DNA from: an uncultured Clostridium sp.
GTDB lineage: Bacteria > Bacillota > Clostridia > TANB77 > CAG-508
Direction of reading: 5' to 3'
DNA: 36,684 nt
Assembly: GCA_930980855.1 (NCBI GenBank)
Contig: CAKNIZ010000020.1
Location: 1-36,684 of the forward strand
Made by a program: the position numbers and the translations under genes. This document shows, piece by piece, positions 1-6,722 of the stretch. The stretch's first letter is position 1; every line of letters begins with the position of its first letter. The notes beneath the pieces are model-generated. The model was given only the letters and a program-made list of their open reading frames with translations. It was not told the origin of the DNA and did no database searches.

Positions 1-98
1 AATTTTTTATTTTTTTTTCTAAAAAACTATTGACTTTTCATAGTTGGTCTCCTTTAATATAATAAAATTATAACATGATTAATGAGAAAACGCAATTA

Positions 99-127
99 TT
101 GACATAATGATAGATTTAACATATAAT
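99..127 (+). promoter_or_regulatory. Sigma-A promoter of the DUF1919 gene
   Basis: TTGACA at 99-104 and TATAAT at 122-127 are separated by exactly 17 bases, a consensus vegetative promoter. Transcription would start near 134, just before the AGGAGG at 137-142. This excludes the upstream ATG at 107 as a start because it lies inside the promoter spacer. Confidence 0.85.
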
Positions 128-148
128 GAGCGAAATAGGAGGTGTAAC

Positions 149-712
149 TTGGAAAATAGAGAAGAAATAATTGAAAAAAATAGAAATTTATATAATCAAG
201 AACAAATAAGTTTTATTGCACAAAATTGTATTGGAGGCGTTATATATCATGATATGAATAAAAAATTTTTATCTCCTACAATAAATTTATATTTTTCAGC
301 ATCGGATTTTATAAAATTTGTGAATAATTTAGAATATTATTTAAGTTTAGATATAAATATTACAAATAATGACCCAATTACAGCAGAATTAGATGATATA
401 AAACTATACTTTTTACATTATAACAGTGAAGAAGAAGCCATTCAAAAATGGGAAGAGAGAAAGAAAAGAATTATTAAAGATAAAATTTTCGTTATATGCA
501 CAGATAGAGATGGGTTTGATGATGAATGTATGGAAAAATTTAAAAATATAAAATTACCAAAAGCATTGATAACATGTAATGAAAAATGGAGAAATTATCC
601 ATTTGTTATCTATTTAGAACAGTATAAAAATTTAACTCAAGTACCAGATACAATACCAACAAGAGAATTCTACAATGGCACACAATTAATAAAACTAATA
701 AACGAAGTCTAG
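149..712 (+). CDS. DUF1919 family protein (exopolysaccharide-associated), TTG start
   Basis: The product is a 187-residue soluble protein. Its N-terminal segment reads FIAQNCIGGVIYHD followed by LSPTINLYFSASDFIKF, which matches the DUF1919 pattern (ISNNCwGG...SPtIglff...DyikF), a family often found in polysaccharide gene clusters. No catalytic role is established, and I see no signal peptide or membrane segment. I chose TTG at 149 because AGGAGG at 137-142 sits 6 nt upstream and the promoter ends at 127. An in-frame ATG at 107 would add 14 residues but lies within the promoter. The gene converges on a family-2 glycosyltransferase, so a role in surface glycan assembly is a reasonable inference. 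Its TAG stop forms the start of the outer arm of the foldback element at 710-900. Confidence 0.75.
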   Translation: MENREEIIEKNRNLYNQEQISFIAQNCIGGVIYHDMNKKFLSPTINLYFSASDFIKFVNNLEYYLSLDINITNNDPITAELDDIKLYFLHYNSEEEAIQKWEERKKRIIKDKIFVICTDRDGFDDECMEKFKNIKLPKALITCNEKWRNYPFVIYLEQYKNLTQVPDTIPTREFYNGTQLIKLINEV

Positions 713-900
713 TTTAATTTTAAAGTTTAATAAATTTTTAATATTAAAATACCAATATATTCTGAAACATTTCAGCGAGCGAAGCTAATATAGCGGAGCG
801 CAGCGTGCAAGCTGGAGCATTTATGCGACCGCGCAGTGAAATATGTAAGAATATATTGGTATTTGTAAAATATATAATCTTAAACTTTAAAATTAAACTA
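710..900. repeat. Foldback element E1: nested inverted repeats around a GC-rich core
   Basis: The outer arms 710-730 and 880-900 are perfect 21-bp inverted repeats. Inner arms 748-763 and 848-863 are perfect 16-bp repeats. Between them lies a GC-rich core (about 775-836, rich in GCG and GAGC words) in a very AT-rich background. The outer arms contain the TAG stop codons of both converging genes. It could act as a bidirectional terminator, but the GC core is larger than a terminator needs and related architectures recur at 1928, 5213, 23155, 28632 and 35721. Confidence 0.8.
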
Positions 901-1872
901 TACTTCGTTATATTTTTTTATAAATTCATCACATAATTTCCTTCTATATTCTAATTCTGGATGTTCAGAATATAGCTCATCATTAAATTTGCAAATATCA
1001 TTAAATTTGTTATCTAAAATATCATAAACTTTTTGTTTTTCTTCAAAATTAGATTCTTTAACCTGAGATTTTAATCTGGCTAATAAACGTAAATATCTTC
1101 TACAAGTTCTAGATTGCATTTCATATAAATTATGCTCTACAAAAAATTCCAAATATTTATCATAAGCTTCTAATGCATCTAAACGTCTCATGCTAAAATC
1201 AGTGTGAGTAATACTATTTTCTCTTTGAACATATGCATACATTTTTTTATTAGTAAATACAACTCTTCTTGATTCATAAAATAATCTGTAAGTAGTAAAT
1301 TCGTCTTCATGTAGCTTGTTTAGAGGATATTTTATATTATCAAAAAGATTTTTTCTATACAATTTATTAGATGCTATTACAGACCTTAAACAAATAGAAA
1401 AATCATCATCGTGAATTCTAGTCAAAGCATCATATTTTTCTAAAACAACTAAATCATTAATATCTGATTCTGGGAAAACAAAGGAATTAGAATCAGATTC
1501 GTTTACCAATACAACATCACATTCTGCAATATCTGCATCATACTTAGTAATTAAATTTAATAAATCAGAAATACAATTGCTATCAATAAAATCATCAGCA
1601 TCTAGTAAGTATATAAATTCACCAGAAGCAGAGTTAATTCCTGCATTTCTTGCAGCAGATAAGCCACCGTTTTTTTGATGAATAACTTTAATTCTATTAT
1701 CTTTTTTAGCATATTCATCACAAATGATTGGGGAACTATCAGTTGCACCATCATCAACCAAGATTATTTCCAGATTCTTATAAGATTGCCCAATAACTGA
1801 ATCAATAGATTTTTTTAAATATTTTTCTACATTATAAATTGGTAAAATAACGCTAATTAAAATTGAATCCAT
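898..1872 (-). CDS. Glycosyltransferase family 2
   Basis: The 324-residue product carries a GT-A fold at its N-terminus: ISVILPIYNVEKYLKKSIDSV at about residues 6-26, the nucleotide-binding VDDGATD at 39-45, NGGLSAARNAG at 68-78 and the metal-binding DADD at 91-94. This is the standard layout of inverting sugar transferases that use NDP-sugars on the cytoplasmic face to build capsule, teichoic or exopolysaccharide chains. The C-terminal half is helical and lacks a clear membrane segment. The start at 1872 is chosen because AAGGAG precedes it by 7 nt. An in-frame ATG at 1929 overlaps the promoter -35 box. The sugar donor and acceptor cannot be told from the sequence. It converges on the DUF1919 gene. 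Confidence 0.9.
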   Translation of the reverse strand: MDSILISVILPIYNVEKYLKKSIDSVIGQSYKNLEIILVDDGATDSSPIICDEYAKKDNRIKVIHQKNGGLSAARNAGINSASGEFIYLLDADDFIDSNCISDLLNLITKYDADIAECDVVLVNESDSNSFVFPESDINDLVVLEKYDALTRIHDDDFSICLRSVIASNKLYRKNLFDNIKYPLNKLHEDEFTTYRLFYESRRVVFTNKKMYAYVQRENSITHTDFSMRRLDALEAYDKYLEFFVEHNLYEMQSRTCRRYLRLLARLKSQVKESNFEEKQKVYDILDNKFNDICKFNDELYSEHPELEYRRKLCDEFIKKYNEV

Positions 1873-1900
1873 AATTAAACTCCTTAAATCATATGATAAT

Positions 1901-1929
1901 ATTGTATCATTAAAACTGTAATTTTGCAA
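1901..1929 (-). promoter_or_regulatory. Promoter of the glycosyltransferase gene
   Basis: On the minus strand TTGCAA (1929-1924) and TACAAT (1906-1901) are 17 bases apart. The -35 box touches the outer arm of element E2. Confidence 0.75.
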
Positions 1930-2104
1930 ATTGAACTTTGGGGATATTTTTTAGTTATATCTTATTAATTAAAATAAATATATGATTTTGAATTCCCGGA
2001 GCAGGGACGCTCCGTACGGCTCGCTCGCGCTCCCCTTGAATCCAAAACCATATATTTATTTTTTTTAATAAAAATTTTAATAAAATCTCCCAAAAGTTCA
2101 ATTT
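1928..2104. repeat. Foldback element E2 between divergent promoters
   Basis: Outer arms 1928-1939 and 2093-2104 are a perfect 12-bp inverted repeat with partial pairing continuing inward. Inner arms 1972-1995 and 2038-2061 pair at 22 of 24 positions. The two exceptions are A-C on the plus strand, i.e. G-U if the minus strand is transcribed. The GC-rich core (1996-2037) contains GGGACGCTCCGTACGGCTC and, read on the minus strand, is clearly related to the core of E5 (CAAGGGGAGCG...GAGCCGTACGG.GCGTCCC). It lies between two divergent promoters, so no known transcript is expected to cross it. Confidence 0.8.
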
Positions 2105-2122
2105 AAAACTTTATGAAAATAC

Positions 2123-2150
2123 TTGAAAAAAACAAGAATTATAGTATAAT
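2123..2150 (+). promoter_or_regulatory. Promoter of the ftsZ-like gene
   Basis: TTGAAA at 2123-2128 and TATAAT at 2145-2150 have a 16-base spacer. The leader to the GTG start is about 30 nt. Confidence 0.75.
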
Positions 2151-2186
2151 ATAAATACATTTAAAGCCAAGAATGGAGGAATAATC

Positions 2187-3182
2187 GTGATAGACTATGA
2201 ACAAACAAAAAGAACAAAAGATTTAATAAAAATAAAAGTAATAGGTGTTGGTGGCGGAGGAAACAATGCCGTTAATCAAATGATAGTGTCAGATGTAGAT
2301 GAAGTAGAATATATATTAGTAAATACAGAAAAAGGAATATTAGAAAGAGCAAACACAAATGGATGTAAAACTCTTCAAATAGGAAAAGAAATAGCTAGAG
2401 GATTAGGTGCAGGAGCAAATCCAGAAGTGGGAGAAAGAGCAGCAAGAGAAAGTATAGATGATATAAATAAAATTCTTGACGGAACAGATTTGTTGTTTTT
2501 AACTGCTGGAATGGGTGGAGGAACAGGAACAGGCGCCATACCAGTAATAGCAGAAGCAGCAAAGAAAAAAGGAATTCTTACTATAGGAATTGTTACAAAA
2601 CCATTTTCTTTTGAAGGAAAACTAAGAAAAGCAAGAGCAGATATTGGAATAGACAAACTAAAACCAAATGTAAATGCTTTAATAATAATTTCAAATGACC
2701 AATTATTAAAAAACACTGAAAATAATGTTTCAATACTTAATGCATTCAAAATGACAGATGATATTTTGAGACAAGGAATTCAATCAATAACTGATTTAAT
2801 AAATTCAGTAGGAACAATTAATGTTGACTTCGCAGATGTAAAAACTATATTAGAATATAATGGATATTCATATATGGGAATTGGAAGAGCTAGTGGAGAA
2901 AATAAAATAATTAATGCTACAATGAACGCATTAAATAATCCACTTACTGAAAGCGGTATTGATGGAGCAAAAGGAGTTATATTCAATATAAAAGGAAGTG
3001 AAGACATTAGCTTAGAAGATATAAATAGAAGTGCTAGTATAATTGGAGAGAAAGTAAGTCCAGACGCTAATGTAATTTTTGGTACAGTTATAGACGAAGA
3101 CTTAGGAAATGAAGTAATAGTAACTGTTGTAGCAACAGGTGTAGAAAAGAAGGAAGAAAAAAATGACAATAAGAGAATTTAA
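2187..3182 (+). CDS. ftsZ: FtsZ-type cell division GTPase lacking the C-terminal tail
   Basis: FtsZ is the tubulin homologue that forms the division ring. This 331-residue protein has the nucleotide-binding VIGVGGGGNNAVN at 18-30, the tubulin signature GGGTGTG at 110-116, and the T7 synergy loop NVDFADVK at 212-219, so GTP binding and polymerisation-driven hydrolysis look intact. It starts at GTG (2187) with GGAGGA 6 nt upstream. It departs from the usual form in two ways. The segment after the third strand reads NTEKGILERANTNGCKTL rather than the usual NTDxQAL. The protein also stops about ten residues after the globular domain (ATGVEKKEEKNDNKRI), with no linker and no conserved C-terminal peptide for FtsA/ZipA-type partners. 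It may be an ftsZ paralogue or a lineage-specific tail loss. Its end overlaps the next small gene. Confidence 0.9.
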   Translation: MIDYEQTKRTKDLIKIKVIGVGGGGNNAVNQMIVSDVDEVEYILVNTEKGILERANTNGCKTLQIGKEIARGLGAGANPEVGERAARESIDDINKILDGTDLLFLTAGMGGGTGTGAIPVIAEAAKKKGILTIGIVTKPFSFEGKLRKARADIGIDKLKPNVNALIIISNDQLLKNTENNVSILNAFKMTDDILRQGIQSITDLINSVGTINVDFADVKTILEYNGYSYMGIGRASGENKIINATMNALNNPLTESGIDGAKGVIFNIKGSEDISLEDINRSASIIGEKVSPDANVIFGTVIDEDLGNEVIVTVVATGVEKKEEKNDNKRI

Positions 3183-3321
3183 TTTATTAAAAATATCCGT
3201 ATGGGATGGAGACAAAGAAGTATATAATGGAATATGTGAAGATGCACCGGAAGAGCTAAAGCAAAGACAAATCAAAATTATAGGAAATGAAGGAAAAATT
3301 ATAAAAATAAAATTGGTATAA
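3163..3321 (+). CDS. Small unknown protein, 52 aa, overlapping ftsZ
   Basis: ATG at 3163 lies in another frame 20 nt before the end of ftsZ, with GGAAG about 6 nt upstream, so translation is probably coupled to ftsZ. The protein begins MTIREFNLLKISVWDGDKEV and ends KGIIKIKLV-like (GKIIKIKLV). It looks like a short beta-rich polypeptide with an acidic middle (CEDAPEEL) and no membrane segment. I do not recognise the family. The overlap and start signal support a real gene. It contains no FtsZ C-terminal peptide motif, so it is unlikely to be a frameshifted tail of ftsZ. Confidence 0.6.
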   Translation: MTIREFNLLKISVWDGDKEVYNGICEDAPEELKQRQIKIIGNEGKIIKIKLV

Positions 3322-3333
3322 ATTGTATAAAAT

Positions 3334-3378
3334 GCCCATAAGTGGAAATACTCATATAAAAGGAGAGCGCTTATGGGT
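3334..3378 (+). promoter_or_regulatory. Hairpin enclosing the start codon of the next small gene
   Basis: CCCATAAG (3335-3342) pairs with CTTATGGG (3370-3377). Two further pairs at the loop side (T3343-G3369, G3344-C3368) and G3334-T3378 extend it to about 11 bp. The ATG (3373-3375) is inside the stem and the AAGGAG ribosome site is in the loop, so the fold would limit initiation. Confidence 0.5.
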
Positions 3379-3576
3379 AATTTAAATAAAAAGAATATTA
3401 TTAATCAAGCTGAAAAAATATTAGAAAAATGTGAGGAAAAATACAAAGAAGAAGGAAAAAACAAAAAAAGAGTTAGGGATTTAGAACGAGAATGTAAAAA
3501 ATTAAAAAGACATAATTTAGTATGGAAAATACTGTTGTCATTATCATTAATTAGTTTACTTATAATTGTTATATAA
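3373..3576 (+). CDS. Small tail-anchored coiled-coil membrane protein
   Basis: This 67-residue protein has a charged helical N-terminal region (residues about 5-48, rich in Lys/Glu with heptad-like spacing) followed by one hydrophobic segment at the very C-terminus (WKILLSLSLISLLIIVI). The expected topology is a cytoplasmic coiled coil anchored in the membrane by its tail. The family is not recognised. AAGGAG is 10 nt upstream of the ATG. It sits between the ftsZ unit and spoIVFA-spoIVFB, so a part in division or sporulation is possible but not shown. Confidence 0.65.
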   Translation: MGNLNKKNIINQAEKILEKCEEKYKEEGKNKKRVRDLERECKKLKRHNLVWKILLSLSLISLLIIVI

Positions 3577-3582
3577 AAGAAT

Positions 3583-3637
3583 AAAACCTTTTCATTAGTC
3601 ATATATTTAAAACAAAGACTAAGGAAGAGGTATTTTT
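3583..3637 (+). terminator. Imperfect hairpin with U-run directly before spoIVFA-like gene
   Basis: Segment 3583-3600 (AAAACC..., ending TTAGTC) pairs imperfectly with 3617-3636 (GACTAAGG..GAGG), and a run of six T follows at 3633-3638. The 3' arm contains the GGAAGAGG that serves as ribosome site for the ATG at 3639, so the structure could be a weak terminator for the upstream gene and also hinder translation of the next. Confidence 0.4.
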
Positions 3638-3638
3638 T

Positions 3639-4499
3639 ATGGAAAGAATTATAAGTGAGCAAGATAGAATTAGAAGAGCAGAAGAAATTGCAAATAGAAG
3701 AAGAGGAACAATTTCTGCAAGAAGTATAAATATATCTACTGAAAAAAAGAAAATGCCATATTTAACAAAAGTATTCATACAGACAATTGCAAGTATGTGT
3801 ATTTTCGGATTAGCATATTTCTTAAATCAAAATTATCCTCAAGCAATAGATACCATAAAGCCCATTTTATCGCAGGATATAAATTTTGAAGAACTGTACA
3901 ATAAGGGAAACGATTTTTTTTCAAGCTTAAATCAAAATACTAATGAAAATAGTGTTACAGAAAATGTAGTAAATGAAATGGAAAATCAAGCTACTAATGA
4001 ACAAGTAGAAAATCAAATAAGTAATGAAGCAACAAATCAAATAGAAGGAATAGGTGGAAGTAGTGAAGAAGTTCCACTTAGCCAAGATGAGCAAGATATT
4101 GCATATATAAAAACAAATGTATCAATGATAGTTCCAACAAAAGGAGTAGTAACATCTGGATACGGAGAAAGAGAGCCAACAGATATAATTTCCGCAAATC
4201 ATGCTGGTATAGATATAGGTGCGACAGTTGGCACAGAAATAATTGCTGCAATGGAAGGTACAGTAGAAGAAGTATCATCATATGGGGATTATGGAAATCA
4301 TTTGAAAATAACCAATGGTGAAGTTAGTACATTATATGCCCATTGCAGCAAAATTTTAGTAAATCAAGGAGACTATATAAGTCAAGGACAAAAAATAGCA
4401 GAAGTAGGTAATACTGGAAGAACTACAGGCCCACACTTACATTTTGAAATCAGTAGAAGCGGGAGAACTGTTGATCCAGCAGCAATTATAACTTTTTAA
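3639..4499 (+). CDS. spoIVFA: Membrane-anchored M23 (LytM) protein, SpoIVFA-like
   Basis: This 286-residue protein has a basic cytoplasmic N-terminus (1-43), one membrane segment (about 45-63), an Asn/Glu-rich linker (95-150) and an M23/LytM domain (160-286). The domain shows HAGID (H188, D192), YAH (H235) and HLHFE (H266, H268), so the usual zinc ligands and catalytic histidines are all present. The gene lies 11 nt upstream of the spoIVFB-type protease, and in Bacillus SpoIVFA is the M23-fold regulator that holds SpoIVFB in the outer forespore membrane. I therefore call it SpoIVFA-like by position and layout. SpoIVFA of Bacillus is regarded as a degenerate LytM protein, so an intact active site here is notable. 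A peptidoglycan hydrolase of the SpoIIQ type is the alternative. Confidence 0.75.
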   Translation: MERIISEQDRIRRAEEIANRRRGTISARSINISTEKKKMPYLTKVFIQTIASMCIFGLAYFLNQNYPQAIDTIKPILSQDINFEELYNKGNDFFSSLNQNTNENSVTENVVNEMENQATNEQVENQISNEATNQIEGIGGSSEEVPLSQDEQDIAYIKTNVSMIVPTKGVVTSGYGEREPTDIISANHAGIDIGATVGTEIIAAMEGTVEEVSSYGDYGNHLKITNGEVSTLYAHCSKILVNQGDYISQGQKIAEVGNTGRTTGPHLHFEISRSGRTVDPAAIITF

Positions 4500-4510
4500 A
4501 GGAGATAAAA

Positions 4511-5218
4511 ATGCAGATAAAAATAGATTTAAAAATATTTGCTATAATATTAATTTTCTTGGTAACCCAAAACATTGGAATATATGCAATATTAATGTTT
4601 TATGCACTAATACATGAACTAGGACATCTTTTATGTGGTGTATGTTTAGGATTTAAACCGAAATCAATTAGTATTATCCCATATGGATTTAATTTAGGAT
4701 TTGAAATAAATTATAAAGATTACAATAAAAAGATAAAAAAAGGAAATTTACTAAGTTTAAAAAAGATAGCAATAGCTTTAGCAGGACCATTTACAAATAT
4801 AATTTGTATTATAATAATTTTCTTTTTAAAAGATGAGTTTACATTGGTTCAGTATCAAAATGCGATATATGCAAATATTCTACTAATTTTATTTAATTTA
4901 ATTCCTATATATCCATTAGATGGTGGGAGAATGTTGCAAGAAATATTGCATATAACAATTGGGTTAAGAGAAAGTTATTCTGTGACAAAAACAATTACAA
5001 ATGTAAATACAATAATACTTACAGCAGTATCTAGTGTATTGATACTTTATTATAAAAATATAGCAATATTTTTTGTAATAATATACTTGTGGACACTAGT
5101 ATATAAATGCAATAAAGAGTACAACATAAAGGAAAATCTTTACAAAAAAATAGAGGAATTAGATAAAAGATATGTAGAAGAAAAGTTAGAATTTACAGCA
5201 GTTAGAAATAAGTTATAA
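4511..5218 (+). CDS. spoIVFB: Site-2 type M50 membrane metalloprotease, SpoIVFB-like
   Basis: This 235-residue polytopic membrane protein carries the zinc motif HELGH at residues 35-39 (H35, E36, H39) inside a membrane helix and the second motif NLIPIYPLDGGR at 129-140, whose D137 completes the metal site. AGPFTN at about 91-96 is also typical. SpoIVFB cleaves pro-sigma-K in the mother cell during late sporulation. The gene follows the M23 partner closely in the same orientation, as in the spoIVFA-spoIVFB operon, with AAAGGAG before the ATG. The end of the protein (about 190-235) is a soluble charged tail shorter than the CBS domain found in SpoIVFB of Bacillus. The family call is certain; the pro-sigma-K substrate is inferred from the neighbour. 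Confidence 0.88.
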   Translation: MQIKIDLKIFAIILIFLVTQNIGIYAILMFYALIHELGHLLCGVCLGFKPKSISIIPYGFNLGFEINYKDYNKKIKKGNLLSLKKIAIALAGPFTNIICIIIIFFLKDEFTLVQYQNAIYANILLILFNLIPIYPLDGGRMLQEILHITIGLRESYSVTKTITNVNTIILTAVSSVLILYYKNIAIFFVIIYLWTLVYKCNKEYNIKENLYKKIEELDKRYVEEKLEFTAVRNKL

Positions 5219-5327
5219 CTGTATATTCAAAGATTTTTTGTTTCTTGCTGTCGGACGTAAAGTCCTCCAAACTGCGCGAAACTGCAAAATCTTGAATATA
5301 CAATTAAAGAGGCTGTGAATTGTAACG
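5213..5327. repeat. Foldback element E3 (core identical to E7)
   Basis: Arms 5220-5237 and 5286-5302 pair with a single bulged base. The core and its flanks (5238-5289) are identical over 52 nt to 35764-35815 in E7. Similarity resumes beyond the right arm (5306-5326 versus 35835-35853), while the arms themselves differ between the two copies and still pair. It begins at the end of spoIVFB. A weak outer pairing (TTATAAC near 5213 with TGTAACG near 5321) may exist. Confidence 0.8.
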
Positions 5328-5365
5328 TAATAAATGAAGGGTTACATAATTATTAGAAAAAAGGC

Positions 5366-5394
5366 TTGAAAAAAGTAACAATATATGGTATAAT
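5366..5394 (+). promoter_or_regulatory. Promoter with extended -10
   Basis: TTGAAA at 5366-5371, a 17-base spacer ending in TGG, and TATAAT at 5389-5394. It drives the 110-residue gene at 5433. Confidence 0.75.
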
Positions 5395-5432
5395 AATTAT
5401 ATTAATGATTAAGAGAGGAGTCTCATAGTAAG

Positions 5433-5765
5433 ATGAGTAAAATAAAAGAAAAAATAGGAGAATTTATAAATAAAATAAAAAACTTAAAAATGTTTGAAGA
5501 AAAAGAAGAAAGTCAAGACATGCCAGAGGCAGAATTAGCAGTAGAAGTTTCTAAGAAAACAGGACAAGATATAAATGAAATTAACAAAGCTTTTGCAGAA
5601 GCTAATAAAACAGTTGGTGGATTAACAGAAAGAATGCAGAAAAGCAAACAAAGAACAATACAACAATCAGACTTACAAGTAGGAATGGAAATACCTGTTC
5701 GAACAGTGGAAAATCAACAACAAATAGAAGTAGAACAAAAAATAGAAAACGATAGAGAACACTAA
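5433..5765 (+). CDS. Small hydrophilic protein of unknown function
   Basis: This 110-residue, highly charged soluble protein has no cysteine and no membrane segment. The N-terminal third (MSKIKEKIGEFINKIKNL) is an amphipathic lysine-rich helix. The middle (KKTGQDINEINKAFAEANKTVGG) and the C-terminal part are predicted helical and Gln/Glu-rich. I do not recognise a family. AGAGGAG is 12 nt upstream of the ATG, which is a long spacing. It has its own promoter (5366-5394) and a strong terminator (5776-5805), so it is a single-gene transcript between spoIVFB and the pilin-like gene. The amphipathic N-terminus could bind membrane, but that is a guess. Confidence 0.65.
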   Translation: MSKIKEKIGEFINKIKNLKMFEEKEESQDMPEAELAVEVSKKTGQDINEINKAFAEANKTVGGLTERMQKSKQRTIQQSDLQVGMEIPVRTVENQQQIEVEQKIENDREH

Positions 5766-5775
5766 GTTAAAATAG

Positions 5776-5805
5776 TAATCCAAGAATTTGGATTATTATT
5801 TTTTT
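5776..5805 (+). terminator. Intrinsic terminator
   Basis: TAATCCAA (5776-5783), loop GAAT, TTGGATTA (5788-5795) and a T-rich tail to 5805. It ends the gene at 5433. Confidence 0.85.
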
Positions 5806-5879
5806 GTTACAAATACTTGAAAAATATATTAAAATATAATAATATATAATTGAAAAATTAATAATAAAGGAATGAAAAA

Positions 5880-6668
5880 ATGCAAAAGATTAATAATGAA
5901 AGAGGCATAACTCTAATAGTTTTAGTTATTACAGTAATCATTTTGGCTCTAGTAAGTATCCCTATAATCGTAAATACCACAGAAGTTTCAGAGTTGCAAA
6001 AATATACTTATTTTAAGGGCGATATTGATAAACTTAGAGAATCAATAGGAACAGCATATTCAGATTCACAATCTATAGTAACTATAGGACCAAGATATAC
6101 AGGAGATATAAGTTTCTTAAATAGTTTTCAAAATGGAGAAATAGTTAGAAATCCAAATGATGGCGATGAATATTATGTTATTAGCCTAAAAGAATTAAAT
6201 AGCCATTTAGAAGCACAAATTGACTTAAAATACGGTTCAGGTAATAAAATAGAAGACTATGCAAATTTAGATATTAATCAAGGAAAAAATCCAAATGATA
6301 CAAATATAATACAATACGAATATCAAGGAAATGATACATATATAATTAATGCAAAAACAAAGACAATATATTATACTGATGGATTAGAATATAAAGGAGA
6401 AGTATATTATAGATTACCAGAAGATTTTACTGAATTATCTGATGTATATATTATAATTTATGATTCTTGCGGTGGAAGTAATGCTCCAGATATGCAAACT
6501 GTAGAAGCTACTGGTAATGCTACAATAACTTTAAGAGATGGACCAAAAAAGGATGGATATGTATTTGTCGGTTGGAAGCCAGAAAATGACGATTTAATTT
6601 ATCAAGCAGGAGCACAATATACAGTAACAGGAAATACAAAATTAATTGCACAGTGGGAAAATCAATAA
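5880..6668 (+). CDS. Type IV pilin-like protein with C-terminal InlB B-repeat
   Basis: This 262-residue protein starts with a class III-like prepilin signal: a short basic leader ending in ERG (residues 7-9) followed by the hydrophobic helix ITLIVLVITVIILALVSIPI, so cleavage after Gly9 is expected. Glu at mature position 5 is absent. The middle (35-185) is a soluble domain without a recognised family. The end (about 188-262: IIYDSCGGSNAPDMQTVEA... GYVFVGW ... GAQYTVTGNTKLIAQW) is a single Listeria-Bacteroides / InlB B-type repeat (Flg_new family), a beta-grasp-like extracellular adhesion module. It is probably exported and displayed on the surface or a pilus. No pilus assembly genes lie nearby. 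An AAAGGA site precedes the ATG, and a weak promoter (TTGAAA 5817, TAATAT 5840) lies upstream. Confidence 0.8.
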   Translation: MQKINNERGITLIVLVITVIILALVSIPIIVNTTEVSELQKYTYFKGDIDKLRESIGTAYSDSQSIVTIGPRYTGDISFLNSFQNGEIVRNPNDGDEYYVISLKELNSHLEAQIDLKYGSGNKIEDYANLDINQGKNPNDTNIIQYEYQGNDTYIINAKTKTIYYTDGLEYKGEVYYRLPEDFTELSDVYIIIYDSCGGSNAPDMQTVEATGNATITLRDGPKKDGYVFVGWKPENDDLIYQAGAQYTVTGNTKLIAQWENQ

Positions 6669-6674
6669 AAACTA

Positions 6675-6713
6675 TTGACAATACTTATTATTTCCTATAT
6701 AATAAGTATTGTC
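6675..6713 (+). promoter_or_regulatory. tRNA promoter embedded in a perfect palindrome
   Basis: TTGACA (6675-6680) and TATAAT (6698-6703) with a 17-base spacer form a consensus promoter for the tRNA. The same DNA contains a perfect 14-bp inverted repeat, 6677-6690 with 6700-6713, separated by 9 bases. It begins 6 nt after the stop of the pilin-like gene, so the hairpin may also end that transcript. Confidence 0.8.
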
Positions 6714-6722
6714 TTAATTTAT

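Noticed and set aside
2375..3169. Long open frames on the strand opposite ftsZ, and similar antisense frames over ffh, priA, addA and the ABC genes
   Set aside because: They have no ribosome sites and give hydrophobic low-complexity products; they result from the AT-rich codon use of the real genes.
3163..3321. Small gene after ftsZ as a frameshifted FtsZ tail
   Set aside because: It has its own ribosome site and ATG and contains no Pro/Leu-rich C-terminal FtsZ peptide.
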